Part shown: one piece after another, positions 44,659 through 56,368 of the stretch
Layout: the number at the start of each line of letters is the position of its first letter
Numbering within the stretch: the stretch's first letter is position 1
Notes under the pieces: generated by a model
What the model was told of the DNA's origin: nothing
Database searches by the model: none
The model's input: only the letters and a program-made list of their open reading frames with translations
Position numbers and translations under genes: made by a program
DNA from: Rachicladosporium sp. CCFEE 5018
Taxonomy: Eukaryota > Ascomycota > Dothideomycetes > Cladosporiales > Cladosporiaceae
Reading direction: 5' to 3'
Length of the DNA: 64,000 nucleotides
Assembly: GCA_002077045.2 (NCBI GenBank)
Contig: KZ111177.1
Span: 101,383 to 165,382, forward strand

Positions 44659-46401
44659 TTATTTCCCTCTCATTCCTCCAATAGGACCAAACCCACCGAC
44701 GCCGTTAGATGTTGGTGGGATTCTCGTGCGTTCTCGAATGGCAGGCGCGCCAACGACCTCATCCATGTCAAAGAGCTGCTCCTCTTCGGCCTCCTCGTCA
44801 ATTCTGCCCCGGCCAACACTCGTACTGCTGAGGTTCCGATCGAGACTCTGCCTTCCGGATGCACCATTACTTGCGGTACCGTTGCTCAATCCTCGTATCG
44901 GCATGCTGAGCTTGGCGCGCTGCAGATCGGCAGTGAGGCCAGACATGGTCGAGGAATTTGTAGGCGAGGAGACCGTGGGGCTGCGATCGCCATTGAGATG
45001 CGTAGTAATCGGGTTCGGAAAGCCGGTATTCCGCAATGGCGAGCCGATGAAGTCGGAGGATGTGGTTCGTTGTTGGGCGCCGAAGATGCCGGAATATCGG
45101 GAAGGGCTTGAGGAGGTCGGGAATGCAGGACTGCCGACTTTGCTTTCTTGAGGGGTGGTGTTGCTAGATAGCGTTCTTCGCTGTGCTGCGAGAAAGATCG
45201 CTGGCGTAGTGCTCTCGGTGGGATGGACACCATTGCCACGTGATGTCCGTCGAGGGCGGACCTCGGGTATCAAGTCGCGCAGACTGGCTGGGAGGAGATC
45301 TTCTTCGCGGTCTGTGAGCTCGTTACCATCATCGTCGGAGCCATCGGAATATTCAAAGGAGGTTGTCGGAAGATGAGTGCCAACGCTCGAGGAGATGAGG
45401 TGGCGGTTTGCTTGCAAGCGCTCAGAGTGGAGGATTCGTTTCGGGAACGAGAGAGGCTCGTCGTTTCCGCTGGGTGGTGATGAGCCGGCCAGAACGCTAT
45501 CGAGGGTGCTACGGTCGTTCCCGAAAGCCGAGGTGTGCAGGTCTCGGAGAGCTGCGCTTCGAAGGTGGGACTTATGGTGTGGTAATGAAGATGGTGGTGA
45601 CTCAATGCCGAACCTTGAGGGTACTGAAGCCGCAAATGGACCGTTTCTTGCTGCCATCGAGATGCCGTTGCTGTCGAAGGAACTTGGTAAAGGTGCATCT
45701 AGCACACTGAGACCCTTATGCTGCGGTGGCGAGCCGAAGTGCTCCGCCTGTGTCGGCGATCCGTACTGGGGTGACGAGGAGCTGTAGTCCAATTGAGGGA
45801 CGTCATATCCACTCTGTCCGCCATACTGCCAATTTGCGCCGTCCTCTTGTGCCATCTCCCCATTCCCATTTGATCGCTGTCCTAGTGCTTGCATGGAGAG
45901 CAGACCTGGCGGCGCTTGCGCATACATTCCACCTTGCCCTTGTCCACCTGAAGGGTATTGCTGGGGTGGAGGCGCATACCGTCGATTCATGACCATGCCA
46001 TCCGGTGTGATGTGCAGTAGTGAGCACTTGGTTCCAAACTTGCAGTGTCCCTTGGCGAAGTACTTGCACGGCATGGGTCTGGTGATCGACGCGAGATCGT
46101 GCGAGAACGGGCACATCCTGCCAGCCTGACATTGACCTTGGAGGTAAAACTTGCATGGGACATGCGAAGTGTCTGCCCGCTTGCTCAGTCCGCTGCCTCT
46201 GCCTCTCCGTGCACCGTTGGTGTGTGGCATGTCGAAGTCGCCGTTGTGTCGCGGTGGACTCCGGGCAGCCATGCTTATGCTGTCTAGACCATTTCCATTA
46301 TATGGCGGCGGCATATGCCCGTTTCCCATCGGCATTGGTATCGAGTTCATGTTGCTCGACTGCAGACTAGGATGTATGTCGTTGATCGTGCCCAGCACCA
46401 T
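44659..46401 (-). CDS. CCCH zinc-finger protein with two fingers
   Basis: A single exon from ATG 46401 to a stop at 44659, 580 residues. Two tandem CX7CX5CX3H fingers lie at Cys83-His101 (CKFYLQGQC..CPFSH) and Cys112-His130 (CKYFAKGHC..CSLLH). The rest is Ser/Pro/Gly-rich and probably disordered, with an acidic stretch (about SDGSDDDGNELTDREED) and a C-terminal EEAEEEQLFDMDE segment. The paired fingers resemble fungal Lee1-type proteins, which are thought to bind RNA. The N-terminus is Met/Pro/Gly/Asn-rich. Role in mRNA control is inference. Confidence 0.8.
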   Translation of the reverse strand: MVLGTINDIHPSLQSSNMNSIPMPMGNGHMPPPYNGNGLDSISMAARSPPRHNGDFDMPHTNGARRGRGSGLSKRADTSHVPCKFYLQGQCQAGRMCPFSHDLASITRPMPCKYFAKGHCKFGTKCSLLHITPDGMVMNRRYAPPPQQYPSGGQGQGGMYAQAPPGLLSMQALGQRSNGNGEMAQEDGANWQYGGQSGYDVPQLDYSSSSPQYGSPTQAEHFGSPPQHKGLSVLDAPLPSSFDSNGISMAARNGPFAASVPSRFGIESPPSSLPHHKSHLRSAALRDLHTSAFGNDRSTLDSVLAGSSPPSGNDEPLSFPKRILHSERLQANRHLISSSVGTHLPTTSFEYSDGSDDDGNELTDREEDLLPASLRDLIPEVRPRRTSRGNGVHPTESTTPAIFLAAQRRTLSSNTTPQESKVGSPAFPTSSSPSRYSGIFGAQQRTTSSDFIGSPLRNTGFPNPITTHLNGDRSPTVSSPTNSSTMSGLTADLQRAKLSMPIRGLSNGTASNGASGRQSLDRNLSSTSVGRGRIDEEAEEEQLFDMDEVVGAPAIRERTRIPPTSNGVGGFGPIGGMRGK

Positions 46402-47068
46402 GCGCTGGTTTCAGTCCAGCACGCGCAAAGGGGGAGTGCTGCTGAGAAGGAGGGTCGGAGGAGGTCCAGCCGTGTCGAGTCGCTCGTGTGACTTCGCGTG
46501 CGGCCTCTGCAGCTTGACGTCCACAGGGCGAGCGTGGGGTGAATCGCCCGGTTGGGTGGGATCGCGGGGTTCCCACGTGGCGCCTTGGGGAACGGGAGGG
46601 GTGTGGTGGCGGCGAAATTGTCAGTGGTAGGCTCCCACTCCAGCAATGCTGCCCGCTGACTCTAATCGATCTTTCAGGGGATGTAGTCGCAAGAGGACAT
46701 ATAGTTGGTGTACCGGAGTGCATGTGATAAAGGTGAGCTGTCGTGCGTCTCGCTGATCAAACCTTGGGATGACTCGCGGGGACTTGGAGTCAATGCTTCT
46801 CTACATGTCCCTTGGTCTTGCCCTTCGAGGGGCTTCTGGTTCCTAGATCATTGTCTTCGTACACGTTGATAGAGTGATTCGACAATGACGACGCGATACG
46901 ATGCTTGCGGACACTAGAACGCCCGCGATGGGTCACGAGATCCGTAGGCGGGCATGGGCCACTTGAGAGATCGACCACAAGGCAAGTACGAAGCGGACCA
47001 GGGCGTCAGACCTGCGCTGGCGAGGCCATCCTTATGCGCACACATGTGTGCTTCTGGTCGAAGACAAA
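46402..47068. other. divergent intergenic region between CCCH and HET genes
   Basis: About 670 bp between opposite start codons; no gene seen. Confidence 0.5.
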
Positions 47069-49147
47069 ATGGATGCTCCAAGTGCGCACCGTAACTTCAC
47101 CATAGGCGGGGACCTTTGTGAACGCTGCCGAGAAGTAGTCCGAGATGTCATATCTGGCGACTACTGCAAAACCTGGATACCCTGCCTCAAGAGCAACATG
47201 GGCGCTCTGAACTTCGTACATCGCTCTGGAGATTATTTTAGGGCACTAAAACGGCCGTGCTGTGTACTATGTGAGGTCATCGTACACTCTATGCGGCACA
47301 AGCAACACACGTACCCCTTAGAGTCAGGCGAGAGCTGGAACCTCCATATACGGATTGAGAACCAGTCACGTAAGCCACTCCGGCTTGACCAGCTTTCTCT
47401 CGGTTGTTGGGCTGGTGCTTGCGAAGACCCGAAGGATTGGCAGGCATTGAAGGAGGGACTTCTACTTGGCGTCCAATGTACTACACTTGCTTCTCCTGAG
47501 ATTAATAAAGGTATTTTGCCCGATTTGCCTGAGCACCTACCTTTCGAGGAAGTCCAAAGCTGGATTGAGGCATGCGTTAGCCGTACAGCCGGACACGAAG
47601 ACTGTCATCGACAGCCCCACGTACTGCCCACCAGAGTTGTGGACGTGTTGTCCAATCCTCCAAGACTTGTCGAATCTGACAGAGCGGAGCAGACATACAT
47701 TGCCCTAAGTCACTGCTGGGGTGGGATGATCAGGACTCGGCTGCTGCGTGAAACATACGCCACTTTCACTAGCAACGGCATTCATGAAGACACCTTACCT
47801 GCTACCTTCAAAGATGCGATCTTTATAACGAAGCGTCTTGGTTTCCGCTGGCTATGGATCGACGCTCTTTGTATCATTCAAGACGATGCTGAAGATTGGG
47901 CGACAGAGTCATCGCAGATGTGCAGCGTCTACGAGAGGGCAACATTTGTTCTTTCGGCAAACAGTACCTCTAGCAGTGAGGCCGGGTTAGCGTTTCGAAG
48001 AAGTGCTCATGTAGCGAGTACCGACACAGAGGCGATTAATTTTATAAAGGATCTGGATGGGATGGGAGTTGATCCCGAGATGCCGCTGAGCAGCCGTGGC
48101 TGGACTCTTCAAGAATGCGCATTAGCTGTCGCCGTGCTCTCTGTTGGGCGAGGGAACATCCGCTGGCTCTGTCCCGGTGGTCAGTATACCGAGCAGGGGG
48201 GAGGAAAGTTGACAGAATGTCACTCTGCCTTGAATCAGACTCTACGGGCGGCTACTCGAGCACCTACAACGGCGGCGGAAGCATGGCGCGAGATTGTGGA
48301 AGATTATACTCGACGAAGTTTGACTTACCCAACTGACAAGCTGCCTGCGATTGCCGGGTTGGTTGCCAAATTCGAGGCTGGCACTCCAACGTTTGGCCCG
48401 AGCGTGATGAGGTACCAGCACATCGTTGGGCTATGGCGCCACACGTTGCTAGCAGACCTGATGTGGGCAATAGAGCGAGAAGTCATCCCCACCCCAATGA
48501 GTCATCGTGCGCCGTCCTGGAGCTGGGCTGGCTGGGACGGCGCAATCAGCTGGAGCTGGTATCGAGCGATCGGAAACTCCGACGGCTTCTCGGAACTATG
48601 CAGTATCGATTTGCATAAAACCTGCATCAGTGATACTGACAGAGCTGCGAAGGCAGTCAGTGGAAAGCTCTTCATCTCTGGGCTGCTTGTGCTCGTGTCA
48701 CTAGACTCTATCAAAAGCTCAAGTCTGCCTATAGACTCTAAAGAACCATTTGCGACACGGAGCGATGCGGATGACTTTCGGGTCCCATGTGTCGTGCGAG
48801 ACGTACTACAAGGCAGAATGGCCACGCGAGCTCGTTATCGTCGAATAATCGCAGGTAGTCTCGATCAGGACGTCACAGGCCCCTGCTGGGCGTTGAGACT
48901 AGCTAGTGGCAAGACCAGGGGATCTGAAATGGCAACTGCTTTCATGCTCCTAGAGGAGACTCGCGAGATCTGCAACTTGGAGCAACGCCGAACGTTTCGC
49001 CGCGCGGGCATGGTCATAGTCAAGTACGATTACTGTGATTATACTGAGCCTGCGCAGAAAGTCAAGTATAAGTCTGATCCTGGGCAATATCCGCTTCAAG
49101 ATCCTATTGGCTGGGTAGGACAGACGGAATACATCATCATCATCTAG
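47069..49147 (+). CDS. HET-domain protein (heterokaryon incompatibility type)
   Basis: A single exon of 692 codons. The start is the first in-frame ATG (47069, MDAPSAHRNF). Near the N-terminus is a Cys-rich segment (CERCREVV, CCVLCEVI) common ahead of HET domains. The HET domain spans about residues 210-360: YIALSHCWGG, FKDAIFITKRLGFRWLWIDA then LCIIQDDAEDW, the serine-rich VYERATFVLSAN, and LSSRGWTLQE. The C-terminal half (WSWAGWDGAISW and onward) is usual for the family. HET proteins trigger cell death when incompatible hyphae fuse; genes are numerous and vary between strains. No NACHT or repeat domain is attached. The reading frame is intact. Confidence 0.9.
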   Translation: MDAPSAHRNFTIGGDLCERCREVVRDVISGDYCKTWIPCLKSNMGALNFVHRSGDYFRALKRPCCVLCEVIVHSMRHKQHTYPLESGESWNLHIRIENQSRKPLRLDQLSLGCWAGACEDPKDWQALKEGLLLGVQCTTLASPEINKGILPDLPEHLPFEEVQSWIEACVSRTAGHEDCHRQPHVLPTRVVDVLSNPPRLVESDRAEQTYIALSHCWGGMIRTRLLRETYATFTSNGIHEDTLPATFKDAIFITKRLGFRWLWIDALCIIQDDAEDWATESSQMCSVYERATFVLSANSTSSSEAGLAFRRSAHVASTDTEAINFIKDLDGMGVDPEMPLSSRGWTLQECALAVAVLSVGRGNIRWLCPGGQYTEQGGGKLTECHSALNQTLRAATRAPTTAAEAWREIVEDYTRRSLTYPTDKLPAIAGLVAKFEAGTPTFGPSVMRYQHIVGLWRHTLLADLMWAIEREVIPTPMSHRAPSWSWAGWDGAISWSWYRAIGNSDGFSELCSIDLHKTCISDTDRAAKAVSGKLFISGLLVLVSLDSIKSSSLPIDSKEPFATRSDADDFRVPCVVRDVLQGRMATRARYRRIIAGSLDQDVTGPCWALRLASGKTRGSEMATAFMLLEETREICNLEQRRTFRRAGMVIVKYDYCDYTEPAQKVKYKSDPGQYPLQDPIGWVGQTEYIIII

Positions 49148-50413
49148 AAAGTACACTGAAGGGCCTAAGGACCACTTGCACTACCGTAGCCGGTCTCTTT
49201 TTCAGACGCGTGCTTCACTTGCACGCCGTTAACGGCACCAATCTAGTTGCCTCCGATCTAAATCCTCTCGCTCATCGACATCGAAGATATGCGCGATTGG
49301 TAGAAGCCAAATTACTGACTTCGCGGTTCATCGAGCAACGACGTGGTGGCCCAAACTTCATGGAGAACTCGTCAACCCCAAATAGCGACAAGGAATCGCT
49401 TGGCATGGGTCGAATTCAGCAGCGCAAGCGAGTCCAGTCTTAGCACGACTGTTCCAGGCGCCTCCGCAATGTGTGTCTGATGGGCGAGATCCATTTGCCG
49501 TTTGCTGCAACGTTGCGCATACCCCTGAGACACCGTCGCACAGTGCCTTGAGGCTGATCGGAAACGGCCCGCTTTGTACCACAAGACGTCGCCAGTCGAA
49601 GGCACGGGAGGAGATTCACGCACGCACTGCTGCAGATGTTCTCCTGGTCTCCAAGATCTCTGAGAGTATCAACAGAATACGCCGCTTGCAACACCCACTA
49701 AAGATCGACACTCGGCCGTTCCGATGTTCGAAGCTGGGCAGATTCAGCGAGCGCACCATCGAACGGACTCATGCGTTGCGTCGCGGGCGTGCGCAGCCTC
49801 GGGACGCCGAAGCGATCGTGCGTTCTCCTGTGTTACCCGAGCAAACGCTCGAGCTTGCCTTCGCACTTGAGCAGGAGTCTCTGTAGTATGCATCTACTAG
49901 CATTGGCTGTCCGTCTTTGGACTTCTTGACGTGCTGATGGAGAAGACTGATGATCAGACTGCGGGCAAGATCCGCCGCTCGTTGTTGGGAAATAATCCCT
50001 CGTAGAGGTGACTTCGGAAGTGGTGGTTCACTCGCGGACGAGAGTAGCACAGTCGCCATTGGTCTCCCAGTAGATCGGATGCACGGATTCGACAATGGCA
50101 GTCCTGCAATCTTGAAGTCAGACGCGATCTGTTCAGTAAGTAGTACGGTGAAGTCCATTGATTCCTGTTCCTGATCCCGTGCTTGCACGACGCGACGCTT
50201 CAAGTCGTTCCTTCCTTCTCTTTCAACAACACCTCTTGGCGCAGTCTAGCGCGTTTGTAGACTCCACCACACGCGGTCACTCGATCGCCCACTTCCAAAC
50301 GGCAGCCATCACCTCATTCGTTCATTACCACACCCACCGACCATCGTCCTCCCTTTTCAACCACTAACCTCAGTCATTCATTCACACCAACTACCACATC
50401 ACAGGAAGCCGAG
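49148..50413. other. intergenic region between HET and mucin-like genes
   Basis: Several overlapping open frames of 70-145 codons on both strands lack recognisable motifs or clear splice structure. A minus-strand frame at 49769-50203 (with an internal ATG, MDFTVLLTEQIASDFKI) is the most protein-like, but I cannot support it as a gene. About 50320-50400 is a C/T/A-rich leader before the next start. Confidence 0.4.
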
Positions 50414-53412
50414 ATGAAGGGAAGCGTGCTTGCCACCGGCCTGCTTCACATCGCCATGTAAGTTGCTCCCCATTCCCCTTGTACCTGCCGTACCTACATT
50501 ATGCGGACGCCATGCCTGGACTCTTCTGGTGGACCTTCATCGATGTGCGATTCGACACAGAACACAACTTCGCGAGACAGTACTCCTACAACAGCAGCAA
50601 CACGTTCGCCATGTCAACGAAGTATACACATACAAGCAGGAGAAGCATGTCACCGGAAGCATCCTCTTCTGTCTCTATCGCACTTTTGTCGGGACGATAT
50701 GCGCCTCGCTCGAGTCTGAGGCAGCGCAAGCAGCCGACAAATGGTCCAACTCCCCACCTAGGAAGCACGGTGCAACCTGGCAAGGTGCTGGCGAAGGCGG
50801 ATCGACAACCTCGTATCGATTCGCAAGCAGATTCTCAGCAAGAAGGGGAGGAAGGAAACATCGATGAGTGGTCCTTCGCATACCTCAGGAGGAAGATCTC
50901 GAGGACATTCGCCTTTTATCGCCTGCTTGAGAGGATCAATGCATCGCTTGCAGAGAATCTAGCGCCGGAAGCCGTAATCAACGCTGCCCAGGAGCTGCGG
51001 AGTGGAGTCCGACGACAGAACATTCGTTGCATGATCGTCGCCCTCATGCTGATTTTGATCGTCTTTGGAGCGTCCCATACGGTGATCACTCACTTACTTA
51101 ATGCGTCTAGAGCTTCCGCCCAGTGCATTACCAGCACAGTCTACTACCCAGTCACTACTACCTACACCACTTCGATCTACCCTACAAACTGCGCGACTTC
51201 GAGTGCCGGACTGGCTTCCGCGAACACCGAGTCCTCGACTACCACCTACACCACGACGTCCACCTCGGTCAGCACTATGACCGTGACTGTCACTGCAACT
51301 GCCTCATCCTCCACCACTTCGACTCTGCCCTTCCTCTTCACAGGTGACTCGACCACGACCGCCTGGCTTTATGGCCACTCTCCGTCCAGCGGAGCTTCTC
51401 TCGTGACTGCGACTACGACTATCCCGGCCTCTGCTGCGGCGCTATCGTCCAGCTCGACATCGTCTTCACAATATCCGGCTCCCGGTTCCACCCTCTCCTA
51501 CATGTACAGGACTTCCACAGTCCAGACTACTTTGACGAGGACAGTGACAGTGACGCCAGATGCAGTCACCTCAACATCCTACAGCGTCGCCTCTGACTCT
51601 ACCTCGACGATTCATACGACTCGTACGACGACTGTCACTGCTCTGAGTGCCCTCATGCGGACCTCATTTGGTGGGTCTGGTAGTCTGGGGTGGAATGCTA
51701 CATCACCGATCATTCCCAGTGGCACTGGCTCAGTCGCCAACGTTGACAGCAATGGCATACCTACTACTGCGACTGTCACCTACTACTGGGCGTCTTCTGG
51801 TGGGCAAACCTACTCCACGAGCACTACGACACTGACCACGACGTTCTACGGCGCTCTGCCACAAGACACGACTGTCACCGGCAATGCTACGAGGACGACC
51901 GAGACATTGTCGCATGTCGCTGCCTTCGCCACAACTACTTCGACTGGATCTACAGTCACCTCGAGCACCACCAATAGCTCACTTGCGGATGTTGCGAGCA
52001 CATCGAGCAGCTCGAGTGGCTTCCCCACCATGACTCCTGGCTCGTATGGCATTTTGCCGACTGCAGCTCCAACTGGCAGCTCTGCTGGCACAGAGGTCAC
52101 ATCAGTTCACGGTAAGGGCGTTGCCACTTCTAGTGTCGATGTTGGAGCTGCTGGCTTTTCGAGCACATCATCTAGCACTGCCAGCAGTCCTTCGACTCAA
52201 GCTCCTCCACCGACAAGCACTTTGACATCCATTGGTGGCCCCACAAGCATCCCTTCGAGCTCGGGTAACACCTCGTCCATAACTGCGAGTTCCACTGCGA
52301 CGAGCGTCACGTACAGCCCTGCTGAGCTCACCTCGATTGTACGCAGTATCATGGGTGCCACGACCTATGGCGTTGTGAACAGCACTGCCAATACATTGCT
52401 TCCATCATCGAGCGTTTTCTACAGCTATGGCTACAGCGCGCCCTTAGTCACCGCGTCGTCTTCGACGACTTCGCTAAGCTCTGTCATTTCAAGTACGCAG
52501 CTCCTGTCGACGCTCGCGAGCTCCCTGGCTAACGGTGGAGTACCTGCGCCACCCGCGACGACTGCATTGTCGTCCAGCTCCAGTGCCTCATATTCGACCA
52601 GTAGCACAACGTCTATGAGCTCATCAACGGCAGACGCTGTCCCTGTCTCGTCGCCCACGCTCCCCAGCTCGACTGTAGCATCGTCAATCCCACCTACTCC
52701 TTCGGTTTGCGGCGAGCACGGCAACTTCACCCTTACTTTCGACGATCTTCCTACCTTCTCCGGCAATGACTCTCTGGACATCACTCAAGCTCCCCCGATC
52801 TGGAATCCATACCACCATCTTACCTTCGCCGATGGCTACGTCTACGCTCCCCTTCCCAGGGAGCCATATTCACCTCACTCCGGTAGCAAGCTGGCCGTCT
52901 TCCTTGGCAATGGCACAGGCAAGACACTCTCACCCTCCGCCATGTCGCCAGGCTCTACTAGCGGTGAGCCAGGCGAGATCTCGAACGGTCAGTACGATGG
53001 CAATACGGCGTTCTGGTTCGACGCCCGCACTGCATGGGTTGACTGTGATAACCCTGGGCCCGACTCCTGCATCCTGAACGTCACTGGCTACATCTGGGAC
53101 ACGAGCATCAACGACGATATCGGCGCGTATAAGACGCAATACACCATTCCTCCTTGCCCTCAGCAGCAGAACTGCCAGCTTGTGCCCATCACTTTCCCGC
53201 CTAGCTTCCGCGCTTTGACGGGTCTGCAGATCCAAGCTTTCGTGGGCGAGCAGCAGAGGATGTTTTTCTTGGATGATTTGGCGCTGGGGTGGAGCAATGA
53301 TACATGTGCGGCTGGGTTGACGAGGCAGAGTGGTGGGAGGGGCTTTCGGTCAGGTGGGAGTGAAGGAGTGGCGAAGAGGGGGAGGGGCGTGAGGAAGTGG
53401 GTTGGTGCTTAG
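50414..53412 (+). CDS. secreted Ser/Thr-rich (mucin-like) protein with DUF7371-type C-terminal domain
   Basis: Preferred model: exon 1 50414-50457 (MKGSVLATGLLHIA), a 653 bp phase-2 intron (GTAAGT..GTCTAG), exon 2 51111-53412; 781 residues. Splicing yields a signal peptide followed directly by ASAQCITSTVYYPVTTTYTT. The middle (about residues 20-545) is Ser/Thr-rich, likely heavily O-glycosylated. The C-terminal domain starts FTLTFDDLPTF (about 553), then NPYHHLTFADGYVYAPLP, FLGNGTGK and FFLDDLALGWSNDTCAAGL, the fungal DUF7371 type. The end is basic (Arg/Gly/Lys). An alternative: the long intron is itself open in the same frame from ATG 50518 and encodes a helix CMIVALMLILIVFG, which would make a membrane-anchored form. 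No GPI signal seen. Role: cell-surface or matrix protein, function unknown. Confidence 0.75.
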
Positions 53413-55359
53413 GATGCGCTGAGATTCACGGATAGAAGAGGCTGAGGGCCAGGGGAGACGATTGATGCTTGGCACTGCGAGGGCTGGGCTCCGCTGATGA
53501 GGTAGATGTGTATATCGAAGTATATGGATGTCATAACGCCGCCGCTCGGCTCGGAGAATTCGCCTTTCTGTCTTCGGGTATTGCATACCGCTTCTCTCGT
53601 AAAGAATAGATAAGGTCAATGATAGGAGGGCAGCCCGGCCGGAATGATCCCCAGCGCAAGGCTTAAGTATACTGCCTGGTCGTTGAGGAGTTGAGGATGT
53701 GTCCACCGCATTGTTGTTAACACGGAGAAAATGCGCACAGATTTGCTAGAGTGAAGTATGGAATGAATCTTACGATGTGAACGACGTCGAATTCGTCAGC
53801 ATCAGGTCAACACCAAGTCGCCATCGCACCGATGCTGGGCTTATAAGGGCATCCGGTTCACGTGGGCAGCGAACGTCACATGTTAGAGCAGCCCCAGACC
53901 AGAGTAATAAGGTTGCTGTACCGTGGTCACGGCAAGGCTTATCCGCGTTCGAACACTTTCTGCGCCTTGTGCTCGTGCGTTACAGGCCGTTCGATCAGTA
54001 CCTCGCAATGTTCTGGTCGCTGTCACGTCCATCGCAGAGGTACCATGCGGATGCTTGCTGATCTCTGGCAGCTCTGGGTGAGACAAACGGCAAGCGTTAC
54101 TCCGAGGGTTGCCAGCAGCGCCTTATGCCGTCGTCAACGGTGCTCCGCTCTCCCGCCAAGGTACCCGCAGTCCGACTTTGTGGATCGCAATTGATATCGC
54201 AATTTGTCGTCTGAGCGCAGTTCCGCCGCGGCTGCCGAGAAGCATGTGCTGATTCGCAAGTCCCGCATTTGTCGATAGAGTGTGGATGTTGTTGTGCCGG
54301 AAGCAAGGAAGCGGGAAGTCATCTATGATAGAGTGATCGGAGAACTGTAATTTTCATAACGTCTTCTCCGGACATACTTCCCACGTAGCTGAGACACAAC
54401 AACAGCACTTGAGACACTACCCCATGTGCTGATCTTCGGTAGAGCACAGCTTCCTCGCGTGCTGCGATCTTTTCGGGAAGTGAGGTGAGGCTTATGCTGC
54501 TGCGCTCTGCTGCTGAGCTGCTCCGTGCGGAGCCGGCAGCCGATCCAAGCCTTGCGCGACTGGGATGCGGTGGAGATCCCCCACGAGGATTGGGCTGAGA
54601 ATAGGTGTGAGCGGGCCGGTCGTCGGCGTCATGATGCATGTGGAGACTTTTGGAGAGCGGTATCTGTCTGGCAAGCCACCGGGACTGTTGCGCTCTCAGG
54701 GTAATAGGATAGTGCGAATATGTAGACGCGTGTTGCAGTGCTAGGGATCAATCTTGGAGCGGCTTGCTATCGACCGCGCAAAGTCTATCGCGATTCCATC
54801 ATCGTTGTCGCGATCCTCGAGACTCACGGAGGCTGACGATCGATAGCTCGCGGCGCGGCGCGAGACACGCAGGGCCGGAATATGTGCATGAGATTATCGA
54901 AGCCGCGCATAGCTGCACTTCTGAAAACATCTATGCAGCAGGCATGTGACTTGTAATGCTCTCCACCGCCAGCAACGAAGTCCGAAGAGTCCGCTGCATC
55001 ACTCCACTCGTCAGTCCACCCTGACGGCTTCAGCAGCGGCCGCCAAACGGATTACCCGTCGCGGCCAATGCTGAGCCCATGGCGCGAAACTCTAGTTCAC
55101 AGCGCCAGCCTAGCACGGCTCAGACGAGCATCCGGTGGTGACTGCTCCTGCTGTAACCTCTGCGCTGCACCATTCCCTCGTCGTCCACATACCGCACATC
55201 GCTGCTGACTGAGCTGGCTGGTCCATCTTGCTCTCCAGCCTTGCACTCTACTGCCGTCTTCATGTCTTCGATCTTGTCCTTCGTCCCTGTCAATCAAGCT
55301 GTCTCTCCCCGCGACAGTACGACGTCGATAGTGCTCAGCCACAGCACCGCCTGCGAAAC
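53413..55359. other. intergenic region, counterpart of 491-2439
   Basis: No supported gene. From about 53770 it is nearly identical to the first copy although non-coding. Confidence 0.5.
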
Positions 55360-56368
55360 ATGTTAGTTATGCGGAGCACCCAGTACCTTCAAGTACCAAA
55401 GCCACTGCCACGGCGTGCGCGGTCAGGCTCGAGATCAAAGTCACGCCCACGCGAGGCTGTGTCTGTAGAGGAAGTCGTGGTGCCTGCGTTGAAAGCCCAG
55501 CAGTGGAGACTGCAATCCCCACCCATACCCGCCGTCGAGTTCCACATCAAAACGCCACCGCCCTCGCGACAAGATGGGTACTTCAGCTTGACTGAGCACA
55601 AGACCACGCCCTACACCCCCAGCATACCACGCATCCACCATCCGGCTCCGGAGGTGGAAGTCACCTCACCAACCCCAAGCATCAACTTCGCCGACCTCAA
55701 CGGTGAAATGTACACCCTCGAAACCTGTAGTACGCCTCCGCCACCTGAACCCCTCCGCCAGAAGATTATCGGTGCCTGGAAGCTCGAGTCCTACGTTGCG
55801 TACCCGACACCCGAGTCCCCGATACAAAGACCGACATATCCCATGACCAAGAATGTCACGGGCTTCATCATGTATACCCCAGACGGCTACATGAGCGCGC
55901 AGATGCTCATACCGGGCCAACAGTCCTTCAAGCGCGGCGAGGGTGAAGAGCCACAATGGGCAGAAGCCGGGAAGAGGTTCTTCGCGTACTGTGGACCATA
56001 CTACATCAGCGACGAGGGGACTGGCAGAGGGGAGACACTAAGGCATACATTTCAGGTCTGCAATCTGCCGGGGTGGATTGGAGATGTGCAGGTTCGGACA
56101 CATCATTTCGAGGAGGATGGCGAGGTGCTGGTGCTGGGCAGTGAGGAGCCTACAGAGATTAAGGTATGTCGTCGCTTCAAGGTTGCGATCCATTAGAGGC
56201 AGGAGCGTGCTGGAGATGTAGCAAGGCAGGAGCGATTGGCTGACCTGACTTCTATAGGGCGACAAGAGAGTCCCAGTACTGAAATGGCGACGAGCACGCG
56301 ACAACACAAATGCGGCACCGCCTGCGCCTATGCCCCAGATCAAGATCTCCGGACCAGGCGAACCATGA
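55360..56368 (+). CDS. lipocalin-like domain protein (copy 2)
   Basis: Exons 55360-56163 and 56258-56368, 304 residues, intron GTATGT..TATAG at 56164-56257. Unspliced reading stops inside the intron (TAG at 56194-56196), so splicing is required here, which settles the model for both copies. Domain content equals copy 1: disordered basic and Pro/Ser-rich N-terminus, then the Lipocalin_5-type domain from about residue 136 (GAWKLESYVAYP, NVTGFIMYTPDGYMSAQML). Only a few amino-acid changes separate the copies, such as Lys to Gln after the motif LIPGQ. Both look functional. Confidence 0.82.
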
